A DNA stretch of 64,000 nt from Aeromicrobium fastidiosum (GTDB taxonomy: Bacteria > Actinomycetota > Actinomycetes > Propionibacteriales > Nocardioidaceae). The stretch lies in the NCBI RefSeq assembly GCF_017876595.1, contig NZ_JAGIOG010000001.1, forward strand, positions 1,922,001 to 1,986,000. The letters are read 5' to 3'. Made by a program: the position numbers and the translations under genes. Under the pieces are notes generated by a model. It made no database searches and had not been told where the DNA came from. It saw nothing but the letters and a program-made list of their open reading frames with translations. This document shows, in pieces, positions 56,995 to 64,000 of this stretch (the first letter of the stretch is position 1; each line of letters starts with the position of its first letter).

Positions 56995-58698
56995 ATGGAC
57001 CTCACGATCCTCGGCGTGCTCGCGCTGACCGTCATCGTCGCCGCATCCGCGCTAGCCCCGAAGGTCGGGGTCGCCGCACCGCTGGTGCTCATCGCGTCCG
57101 GGGTCGTGCTGGCCCTCGTGCCCGGCGTGCCGCGCATCGAGCCGGAGCCCGAGCTGATCCTGGCGGGCGTCCTGCCGCCGCTGCTGTACGCGGCCTCGGT
57201 CAACATGCCCGCGATGGACTTCCGCCGCGACCTCAAGTCGATCGGCTGGCTCTCGATCGTGGTCGTCGTCTCGTCGGCGCTCGCGATCGGCTGGGTCGTC
57301 GACGTCTTCGTGCCCGGCCTCGGATTCGCCCAGGGCGTCGCCCTGGGCGCGATCGTCAGCCCGACCGACGCCGTCGCGACCTCGATCGTGAAGCGCACCG
57401 GCGTCGCGCCACGCCTCGTGACGGTGCTGGAGGGCGAGAGCATGATCAACGACGCCTCGGCGCTGGTGCTGCTGCGATCGGCCGTCGCCGCGACCGGCGT
57501 GTCGGTGTCGGTGCTGGATGTCTCGGTCGACTTCGTCGTCGCGATCGCGGTGGCGGCCCTCGTGGGGCTGCTCGTCGGCGCCGTCAGCGTCGCGGTCCGT
57601 GCCCGGCTGCACGACGCGACGCTCAACACGGCGATCTCGTTCGCGGTCCCGTTCATCGCGTACGCCCCTGCCGAGCACCTTGGGGCGTCCGGGCTGGTCG
57701 CGGTCGTGACGACGGGTCTCGTGACGGGCTACTGGGGTCCGTCGGTGCTGCGGGCCCAGGACCGGATCGCCGAGGCCGCCAACTGGCGCACCATCGCCTT
57801 CCTGCTCGAGGGCGGCGTGTTCCTGCTGATGGGGCTCGAGCTCGGGCCCCTGCTGGAGGACTTCAGGGCCGAGGACGGCGACGTCAGGCGGCTGGTCGTG
57901 CTCAGCGCGATGTGTCTCGGCATCCTGCTGCTGGTGCGGGGGCTGTACGTCGTGGTGCTGCTGTGGAGCCTGGTGCTGGACCGCAAGGACATGCGCCGGC
58001 GAGAACCCCGCATCAACCGCGTCCGTGACTACCTCGCATCGGACGAGTCGAGCTCGCTGTCGGACCGTCGCCTGCAGCGCATCCACCTCATGGTCGCGCG
58101 CCGCGAGGCCGACATGCGCTTCTACGAGGAGGAGAGGCTCGACCGCAGGGCCGGGGCGATCCTGGTGTGGGCGGGCATGCGGGGCAGCGTCACGCTCGCG
58201 GCGGCACAGACGCTGCCGACGGGCTTCGCGCAGCGTGAGCTGCTGGTGCTCGTGGCGTTCACCGTGGCCGTGGCGTCGCTCCTGATCCAGGGCGGGACGC
58301 TCGCGTGGGTCGTGCGAAGGCTCGGGGTGCAGGTCGACCGGCGCGAGTCGGACGCGCAGCAGCTGGCGGCGCTGGCGGCGATGCTGGCCGATGTCGCCAC
58401 GTCGCGGTGTGCCGAGGTCACAGACGACGGGATCGACGGCCGTGCGCTGGAACCCCTGGTGGTCGATCGCGTGCAGGACGACAGCCACGTCGACCGGTCG
58501 ACCCGGTGGGCGGGTGCCGACGGCGACGAGAGCCGCCGGCGGCTCCACGACTACGTCGAGCTGCGACGCGCCGTGCTGGTCGACCAGCGGGACGCCCTGA
58601 TCGACGCGCGCTCGTCCGGTCGGTTCGACTCCGAGAACCTCACCCGCATGCTCCGCCGCGTCGACGCCGGCGACATCGCGATGGACCGGCTCGACTGA
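56995..58698 (+). CDS. Na+/H+ antiporter, CPA1 family
   Basis: A 567-residue membrane transporter with about 12 helices followed by a cytoplasmic tail of about 150 residues. GAIVSPTDAVATSIVKRTGV and LEGESMINDASALVLL are the ion-binding signatures of the NhaP/CPA1 family. It probably exchanges Na+ or K+ for protons. The tail has an Arg-rich helix but no recognised ligand-binding domain. ATG start; CACGAT lies 7 bases upstream. Confidence 0.9.
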   Translation: MDLTILGVLALTVIVAASALAPKVGVAAPLVLIASGVVLALVPGVPRIEPEPELILAGVLPPLLYAASVNMPAMDFRRDLKSIGWLSIVVVVSSALAIGWVVDVFVPGLGFAQGVALGAIVSPTDAVATSIVKRTGVAPRLVTVLEGESMINDASALVLLRSAVAATGVSVSVLDVSVDFVVAIAVAALVGLLVGAVSVAVRARLHDATLNTAISFAVPFIAYAPAEHLGASGLVAVVTTGLVTGYWGPSVLRAQDRIAEAANWRTIAFLLEGGVFLLMGLELGPLLEDFRAEDGDVRRLVVLSAMCLGILLLVRGLYVVVLLWSLVLDRKDMRRREPRINRVRDYLASDESSSLSDRRLQRIHLMVARREADMRFYEEERLDRRAGAILVWAGMRGSVTLAAAQTLPTGFAQRELLVLVAFTVAVASLLIQGGTLAWVVRRLGVQVDRRESDAQQLAALAAMLADVATSRCAEVTDDGIDGRALEPLVVDRVQDDSHVDRSTRWAGADGDESRRRLHDYVELRRAVLVDQRDALIDARSSGRFDSENLTRMLRRVDAGDIAMDRLD

Positions 58699-58744
58699 GG
58701 GGTCCGAGCCCCTTCGCGTTCACCCGCCCGCAACGAACCGGGTC

Positions 58745-58750
58745 TAGCCT
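58745..58750 (+). promoter_or_regulatory. -10 element of zwf (second copy)
   Basis: TAGCCT ends 6 bases before the ATG at 58757. Confidence 0.5.
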
Positions 58751-58756
58751 GAAGCC

Positions 58757-60193
58757 ATGAACGAGCCTCACCTGATCGTGCTGTTCGGTGCCACCGGCGA
58801 CCTCGCCCGCCGCAAGCTCCTGCCGGGCATCATGCACCTGCTCCAGTCGGGGCTCGTGCCCGACTCGCGCATCATCGGGGTCTCGCTCGACGACTTCGAC
58901 GACGACTCGTTCCGCGACTTCGCCGAGAAGGCCTACCGGGAGTTCAACACCCGAAAGGTGGATGACGCGCAGTGGGCCGAGTTCGCCCCCAAGCTGTCGT
59001 ACATCAACGTCAAGGCCGGGCCCGACGCGCTGGCCTCGGCCGCCGCGGCGCTCGAGGACGAGCTGGGTGGCAGCCCCCGCCGCCTGCACTACCTCAGCGT
59101 CCCGCCCAAGGCCGCGCTCGACGTCATCCACACCCTCGACCAGGCGCACCTGGTCGAGCGGTCGCGCATCATCATGGAGAAGCCGTTCGGCACCGACCTG
59201 GCCAGCGCGAAGGCGCTCAACGCCGAGATCCACGAGGTCTTCGACGAGCAGCAGATCTTCCGCATCGACCACTTCCTGGGCAAGGAGGCGGCGCTCAACA
59301 TCCTGGCGTTCCGCTTCGCCAACGGATTGTTCGAGCCGATCTGGAACCGCAACTTCATCGACCACGTGCAGATCGACGTCCCCGAGACGCTGTCGCTCGA
59401 CGGTCGGTCGGGCTTCTACGAGGGCACCGGCGCGTTCAAGGACATGGTCGTGACGCACCTGTTCCAGGTGCTGGCGTTCATGGCGATGGAGGCGCCGACG
59501 TCGCTCGACTCCGACTCGATCTCGGAGGAGAAGAACAAGGTCTTCCGCTCGATGCTGCCGCTCGACCCGAAGTTCGTCGTGCGCGGCCAGTACCAGGGCT
59601 ACCGCGACGAGAAGGGTGTCGCGGCCGACTCCGAGACCGACACCTTCGTGGCGCTCAAGGCCGAGATCGACAACTGGCGGTGGGCCGGCGTGCCGTTCTA
59701 CCTGCGCACCGGCAAGCGGATGGCCGAAGGCGCGCGGATCATCTCGATCGCGTTCCGGGAGCCCCCCAAGAGCATGTTCCCGGCCGGCTCCGGCGTGGGG
59801 CTGCAGGGTCCCGACCACCTGACGTTCGACCTCGCCGACGCCTCGCGGATGTCGCTGTCGTTCTACGGCAAGCGCCCCGGCCCCGGCATGCGGCTCGACA
59901 AGCTCAGCATGCAGTTCGCGATGCAGGAGACCGAGCGCGCCGGCGAGGTGCTCGAGGCGTACGAGCGGCTCATCTACGACGCGATGCGCGGCGAGCGGAC
60001 GCTGTTCACGACGGCCGAGGGCATCGAGCGGCTGTGGGAGATCTCCGAGCCGCTGCTGGCCGACACCCCGCCGGTGCGCCCCTACTCGCCGGGCACGTGG
60101 GGGCCCAACGCGATCCACCAGCTCATCGCGCCCAAGGCGTGGCGGCTGCCGTTCGAGCGCAGCTGGCGCAAGCCCAACCCGTCGGCGGAGTAG
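58757..60193 (+). CDS. zwf: glucose-6-phosphate dehydrogenase, second copy
   Basis: A 478-residue paralogue of the enzyme at 45627. It has [33 protein letters not shown] and [18 protein letters not shown], and ends WGPNAIHQLIAPKAWRL. All expected binding and active-site stretches are present, so both copies look functional. It stands alone, followed by a lipoprotein gene, with no other pentose phosphate gene nearby. Different cofactor preference or regulation of the two copies is possible but not shown. Confidence 0.95.
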   Translation: MNEPHLIVLFGATGDLARRKLLPGIMHLLQSGLVPDSRIIGVSLDDFDDDSFRDFAEKAYREFNTRKVDDAQWAEFAPKLSYINVKAGPDALASAAAALEDELGGSPRRLHYLSVPPKAALDVIHTLDQAHLVERSRIIMEKPFGTDLASAKALNAEIHEVFDEQQIFRIDHFLGKEAALNILAFRFANGLFEPIWNRNFIDHVQIDVPETLSLDGRSGFYEGTGAFKDMVVTHLFQVLAFMAMEAPTSLDSDSISEEKNKVFRSMLPLDPKFVVRGQYQGYRDEKGVAADSETDTFVALKAEIDNWRWAGVPFYLRTGKRMAEGARIISIAFREPPKSMFPAGSGVGLQGPDHLTFDLADASRMSLSFYGKRPGPGMRLDKLSMQFAMQETERAGEVLEAYERLIYDAMRGERTLFTTAEGIERLWEISEPLLADTPPVRPYSPGTWGPNAIHQLIAPKAWRLPFERSWRKPNPSAE

Positions 60194-60234
60194 CGACCTT
60201 GCGAGCGGTCCGCCGAGATGGTCAGAATGTGTTC

Positions 60235-60753
60235 GTGACTCCCTGGCACAGACGGTTGACAGATGCGGTCGCCCTTGCGGCTGTGGTCGTCGTGACGACC
60301 AGCGCGTGCGCCTCGGGATCGGACCCGGCGACCGTGGCCGGTGACGGTCTGACCACCAGGGGGCCTGCCTCCGCACCTGCGGATACCGGGGCGTCCGGGA
60401 CTGGTGCGGTCGAGGCCTTCCGGGCGTGGCTCAAGGCATCCCGCGAGCCGGAGGCTGCAACAGCGTGTGCAGGCCTCGCGCCTGCCCTGCAGAAGCGGAT
60501 GATCGCCGAGCTGAACAGCGCCGGTCCGGTCCGGGTCGACAGCTGCGAGCAGATGATCACCGCCACGGCCCAGCTGTACAAGGCCGCGGGCGACCGTGGC
60601 GACGTCGACATCTCCGTGCAGGACGAGACCGCTACCGCGGCGACGCTGTTCGCGACCTACCGGGCATCGGGGGACTGCGGCACCGTCGTGATGGATCGCG
60701 CGCGCGGGGACTGGATCATCACCGAGCAGTCTCAGGAGTGCGGCAAGAGCTGA
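60235..60753 (+). CDS. small lipoprotein of unknown function
   Basis: A 172-residue exported protein. The hydrophobic signal segment (about residues 9-24) ends in a lipobox-like TSAC. A Thr/Ala/Gly spacer leads to a domain of about 120 residues (VEAFRAWLKASREPEAATAC) with four further cysteines likely to form disulphides, resembling no family I can name. GTG at 60235 is chosen; GTG at 60229 is equally possible. It is convergent with the small membrane protein, 6 bases apart. Confidence 0.72.
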   Translation: MTPWHRRLTDAVALAAVVVVTTSACASGSDPATVAGDGLTTRGPASAPADTGASGTGAVEAFRAWLKASREPEAATACAGLAPALQKRMIAELNSAGPVRVDSCEQMITATAQLYKAAGDRGDVDISVQDETATAATLFATYRASGDCGTVVMDRARGDWIITEQSQECGKS

Positions 60754-60759
60754 GGCTGG

Positions 60760-60924
60760 CTACGCCTGCTCGTCCCGTCGCTTCAGCTGCTCCTCGATGT
60801 CGTGGCCGGGCATGCGCGGTGGCTTCTCGTGCGAGCGGTCGGGGCTGCCGTAGCCGCTCAGGGCGAGGCCGATGAGGGCGACGCCGGCGATCAGCAGCAG
60901 GAGGAGGACGATCTCGAAGGGCAC
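60760..60924 (-). CDS. small single-pass membrane protein
   Basis: A 54-residue frame: a hydrophobic segment at about residues 4-23 (VLLLLLIAGVALIGLAL), a SGYGSPD turn, and a charged tail ending EEQLKRRDEQA. It reads GTG (60922-60924) to TAG with codon use like its neighbours. It is 41 bases downstream of the GntR gene on the same strand, so it may be co-transcribed with it. No named family. The regular protein-like pattern is the main support. Confidence 0.65.
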   Translation of the reverse strand: MPFEIVLLLLLIAGVALIGLALSGYGSPDRSHEKPPRMPGHDIEEQLKRRDEQA

Positions 60925-60965
60925 AGCGCCACGCTAGTCCGTCCTGCCAACCCGGTGTGCGGGTG

Positions 60966-61316
60966 TCAGGCCCAGTGCGTGTCGACCAGCCGGACGGCCT
61001 CGTCCTTCGACAGTCCCTGGCGGCGTGCCTCGAGCACGAAAGCCTGAGCCGCCGCCTCGGTGGCACCGTCGGCGGTCGTGCGCGAGGCGACGAACGTCCC
61101 GGCGCGGCCCCGGGTCTCGATGACGCCGTCGACCTCGAGCGCCCGGTAGGCCTTGGCGACGGTGTTGGTCGCGAGGTCGAGCGCCTCGGCGAGGGCCCGG
61201 ACGGTCGGCAGCTTGTGGCCCGGGGGGAAGGACCCCGACGCGGCACCCTCGGCGACCTGGCGTCGTACCTGCTCGAACGGCGGCTCGTCACTCAGTGCGT
61301 CGATCTCGAGCCTCAT
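60966..61316 (-). CDS. GntR-family regulator, YtrA-like
   Basis: A 116-residue protein: a winged helix-turn-helix (about residues 8-78, PPFEQVRRQVAEGAASG, LPTVRALAEALDLATNTVAK) with only a short dimerisation tail, as in the YtrA subgroup, whose members often control transporters. The start overlaps the stop of the GNAT gene (ATGA). Confidence 0.9.
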   Translation of the reverse strand: MRLEIDALSDEPPFEQVRRQVAEGAASGSFPPGHKLPTVRALAEALDLATNTVAKAYRALEVDGVIETRGRAGTFVASRTTADGATEAAAQAFVLEARRQGLSKDEAVRLVDTHWA

Positions 61317-61750
61317 CGCTTCAACACCACCATCGGGTAGTGACGCCCCGCGGCGTCGGTCTCACGGCGCAGCACCTCGATGAAGCCCTGCGACCGGTAG
61401 AAGCCGACGCCGACGGTGTTGTCGGCGTAGACCTCGACGCTGTGCGCCCCGTCCGGTCCGACCTCGGCCAGCAGTCGGGTGCCGAGGCCCCGCCCGTGCA
61501 TCGGTGGGTCGACGTACAACAGCTCGACGTGATCATCGCTCGACCCGACGAAGGCGACCGCCTCGCCGTCGGACTCGGCCAGTCGCACGTCCATCGAGGG
61601 CAGATACGCATCGCGCATGAACGGTCGCAGCTCGGCGAAGTCGTCGGGGTCCATGAACCCGTGGGACGAGCGTGCCGCGCGCTCCCAGACGTCGGTCAGG
61701 GCGTCGAGATCGGCCTCTCCGGCCGTCCGGATGCTGACCGTGGGCTCCAT
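61313..61750 (-). CDS. GNAT-family N-acetyltransferase
   Basis: A 145-residue acetyltransferase. LLYVDPPMHGRGLGTRLLAE is the acetyl-CoA-binding motif and VGVGFYRSQGFIEVLRRETD the C-terminal motif; the overall form resembles YjaB-like enzymes. Substrate unknown. First gene of the GNAT-GntR pair. Confidence 0.88.
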   Translation of the reverse strand: MEPTVSIRTAGEADLDALTDVWERAARSSHGFMDPDDFAELRPFMRDAYLPSMDVRLAESDGEAVAFVGSSDDHVELLYVDPPMHGRGLGTRLLAEVGPDGAHSVEVYADNTVGVGFYRSQGFIEVLRRETDAAGRHYPMVVLKR

Positions 61751-61758
61751 GGGAGGGC

Positions 61759-61764
61759 AGTCTA
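61759..61764 (-). promoter_or_regulatory. -10-like element of the GNAT gene
   Basis: TAGACT on the minus strand ends 8 bases before the ATG. The intervening CCCTCCC is not a ribosome-binding site. Confidence 0.4.
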
Positions 61765-61822
61765 CGGCGCAGATGAACCGCTGGGCCCGATGTCTGCTGC
61801 GGCAACTAGGCTGGAGGGCACG

Positions 61823-64000
61823 ATGACGCTGCCGTTCCCCGTTCCTGCCACCCCCGCCACGTCGGCCGGCTCAGCCGCCGCTCGTCGGCCCCGGTCCGAC
61901 TCGCTGCTCGACGGCCTCAACGACGCCCAGCAGGCCGCGGTGTCCCACCCCGGCGGGCCGCTCCTGGTCGTCGCGGGTGCCGGCTCGGGCAAGACACGGG
62001 TGCTGACGCGTCGCATCGCCTGGCTGATCGCCGCCCGTGGAGCACATCCCGGGTCGATCCTGGCCATCACGTTCACCAACAAGGCCGCCGCCGAGATGCG
62101 CGAGCGCGTCGCCGACCTGGTCGGTCCGCGGGCCCGCATGATGTGGGTCTCGACGTTCCACTCCGCGTGCGTGCGCATCCTGCGACGCGAGGCCACGCGT
62201 TTCGGGTTCACGTCGTCGTTCACGATCTACGACTCCGCCGACCAGCGCCGGCTCGTCACGCTGATCTGCCGCGACATGGACCTCGACCCCAAGAAGATCA
62301 ACCCGCGGGCCGTCCTCAACTGGATCTCCAACCTCAAGAACGAGCTCGTCGACCACGAGGCGGCTGGCAGCAAGGCGCAGAACCCCACCGAGGAGATCTA
62401 CGCCGAGGTCTACACCGCCTACCAGGCACGTCTGTCGGCCGCCAACGCGATGGACTTCGACGACCTCATCATGAACACGGTGCACCTGTTCCAGGCGTGG
62501 CCCGACGTCCGCGAGACGTACCGGCGCCGGTTCCGGCACATCCTCGTCGACGAGTACCAGGACACCAACCACGCGCAGTACCAGCTGATCCGCGAGCTCA
62601 CCGACCCCGAGTCCGACCTGCTCGTCGTCGGCGACTCCGACCAGTCGATCTACGCCTTCCGTGGTGCCAACATCCGCAACATCCTCGAGTTCGAGGACGA
62701 CTTCCCCAACGCCGCGACGATCCTGCTCGAGCAGAACTACCGTTCGACGCAGACGATCCTGTCGGCGGCCAACGCCGTCATCAGCCGCAACGAGGGGCGC
62801 AAGGACAAGCAGCTGTGGTCGGCCGAGGGCGACGGCGAGAAGATCGTCGGCTACGTCGGCGACGACGAGCGCGATGAGGCGCAGTTCATCGCCGACGAGA
62901 TCGACCGGCTCGTCGACGACGGCGGCATCGCGTCCAAGGACGTCGCGATCTTCTACCGCACCAATGCGCAGAGCCGGGTGTTCGAAGAGGTCTTCATCCG
63001 CGTCGGCCTGCCCTACAAGGTCGTCGGCGGGGTGCGCTTCTACGAGCGCAAGGAGGTCAAGGACGCGCTGGCCTACGTGCGGGTGCTCGTCAACCCGCGT
63101 GACACGGTCTCGCTGCGCCGCATCATCAACGAGCCCAAGCGAGGCATCGGCGACCGCGCCGAGGCGTCGATCCAGCGACTCGCGACGATGCACGACCTCA
63201 GCTTCTGGGACGCGTTGATGCGCGCCAGCGAGGCGACCGACCTCGCGACACGCTCACTGAATGCCATCCAGGCGTTCACGACCTTCATGTCCGACCTCAT
63301 GGCGATGGCCGACTCGGGTGCCGCGGCCGATGCGGTGCTCGAGGCGGCGCTGACCCGCAGCGGCTACCTGTCGACGCTCGAGCAGAGCACCGATCCGCAG
63401 GACGAGACCCGGGTCGAGAACCTCGCCGAGCTCGTCGCCGTGGCCCGCGAGTTCGTCGTCGGTGCCAGCACGGTCGACGACGAGGAGATTCCTGACGAAG
63501 CTGAGTCCGACGAACCCGTGTCCGAAGCGGTCGCCGCCATCCCCGACGAGCCGGCCCTCGGCGCCGGATCGCTCGCGGCGTTCCTCGAGCAGGTCGCGCT
63601 GGTCGCCGACGCCGACCAGATCCCCGACGACGGCGACGGCGTCGTGACCCTCATGACGCTGCACACCGCCAAAGGGCTGGAGTTCCCGGTCGTGTTCCTC
63701 ACGGGGCTCGAGGACGGCGTCTTCCCGCACATGCGCTCGCTGGCCGACGTCAAGGAGCTCGAGGAGGAGCGCCGCCTGGCCTACGTCGGCATCACCCGCG
63801 CCGAGAAGCGGCTCTACGTCACGCGGGCCACGACCCGTTCGGCCTGGGGTGCGCCGTCGTACAACCCGGCGTCGCGGTTCCTCGACGAGCTGCCGGAGCC
63901 GCTCGTCGACTGGCGACGGCTCGCGTCGCCGCCGACCCAGTGGACCCCGAGCCAGCCGTCGGCCACGGCGCAGTCGTCGTTCCGGGCCTCCAACGTCGCG
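61823..64000 (+). CDS. pcrA: ATP-dependent DNA helicase PcrA/UvrD (3' end outside window)
   Basis: Superfamily 1A helicase for DNA repair and replication-block clearing. The frame runs open to the window end, giving 726 residues without a stop; full-length relatives are usually a little longer. Motifs are in order: LNDAQQAAV (Q motif), VVAGAGSGKTRVL (I), FTNKAAAEM (Ia), LVDEYQDTN (II), VVGDSDQSIYAFRGA (III), QNYRST (IV), TLHTAKGLEFPVVFLTGLE (V) and YVGITRAEKRL (VI). A Pro/Ala-rich N-terminal extension of about 35 residues precedes the Q motif. TAGGCT and GGAGGG precede the ATG. Confidence 0.95.
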   Translation, partial: MTLPFPVPATPATSAGSAAARRPRSDSLLDGLNDAQQAAVSHPGGPLLVVAGAGSGKTRVLTRRIAWLIAARGAHPGSILAITFTNKAAAEMRERVADLVGPRARMMWVSTFHSACVRILRREATRFGFTSSFTIYDSADQRRLVTLICRDMDLDPKKINPRAVLNWISNLKNELVDHEAAGSKAQNPTEEIYAEVYTAYQARLSAANAMDFDDLIMNTVHLFQAWPDVRETYRRRFRHILVDEYQDTNHAQYQLIRELTDPESDLLVVGDSDQSIYAFRGANIRNILEFEDDFPNAATILLEQNYRSTQTILSAANAVISRNEGRKDKQLWSAEGDGEKIVGYVGDDERDEAQFIADEIDRLVDDGGIASKDVAIFYRTNAQSRVFEEVFIRVGLPYKVVGGVRFYERKEVKDALAYVRVLVNPRDTVSLRRIINEPKRGIGDRAEASIQRLATMHDLSFWDALMRASEATDLATRSLNAIQAFTTFMSDLMAMADSGAAADAVLEAALTRSGYLSTLEQSTDPQDETRVENLAELVAVAREFVVGASTVDDEEIPDEAESDEPVSEAVAAIPDEPALGAGSLAAFLEQVALVADADQIPDDGDGVVTLMTLHTAKGLEFPVVFLTGLEDGVFPHMRSLADVKELEEERRLAYVGITRAEKRLYVTRATTRSAWGAPSYNPASRFLDELPEPLVDWRRLASPPTQWTPSQPSATAQSSFRASNVA

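Overview
The window reads as one contiguous piece of a high-GC actinobacterial chromosome. The gene order glmS-acpS-nnrED-alr-tsaE-tsaB-rimI-tsaD-groES-groEL, the guaB/guaB3/guaA set, frequent GTG starts and many 4-base start/stop overlaps suggest a Nocardioidaceae-like organism such as Aeromicrobium or a relative. The genus is an inference from gene content and composition, not a measurement.

Layout. 1-12.8 kb: cell-wall and coenzyme housekeeping (glmS, acpS, nnrED, alr), the t6A tRNA-modification genes (a GNAT-TsaE fusion, tsaB, tsaD) with rimI, an acyltransferase, and a GH3 enzyme. 12.9-16.4 kb: a minus-strand 5-oxoprolinase operon (pxpA-pxpB-pxpC) and a THUMP-like methyltransferase. 16.4-18.6 kb: groES-groEL under two CIRCE operators. 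18.7-27.7 kb: an RNB ribonuclease, iron-siderophore genes behind an IdeR/DtxR-type box, a TetR regulator, guaB, a NYN-domain protein, guaB3, a GNAT and a MOSC protein. 27.7-33.5 kb: the efeO-efeB iron-uptake pair behind a second IdeR-like box, an aldehyde dehydrogenase and a GMC oxidoreductase. 33.5-35.4 kb: a structured leader region and guaA. 35.4-37.3 kb: a divergent LysR/EamA pair.

37.3-41.6 kb is the accessory part. It holds a short repeat pair, a DUF222/HNH endonuclease, a decayed CPCC-family gene, and an 815-residue DUF4062 protein with a long helical tail whose DNA is visibly richer in A/T than its surroundings. This is the best candidate for an undescribed, possibly defensive, function.

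41.6-64 kb returns to core genome: VOC, SDR and hydrolase genes, an FAD reductase, zwf-GH15, a GAF/ANTAR regulator, a gamma-glutamyltransferase-like enzyme, GDPD, a PspC/LiaF-like envelope-stress module divergent from its histidine kinase and response regulator, an M14 peptidase, a Na+/H+ antiporter, a second zwf, a lipoprotein, a previously easy-to-miss 54-residue membrane protein, a GntR-GNAT pair, and the start of a PcrA/UvrD helicase that runs off the end.

Two window-wide patterns stand out. Many genes have a TANNNT hexamer ending 6-7 bases before the start codon, as expected for leaderless transcripts. Several intergenic gaps carry related palindromic repeats. No tRNA, rRNA, CRISPR array, insertion sequence or prophage gene was seen.
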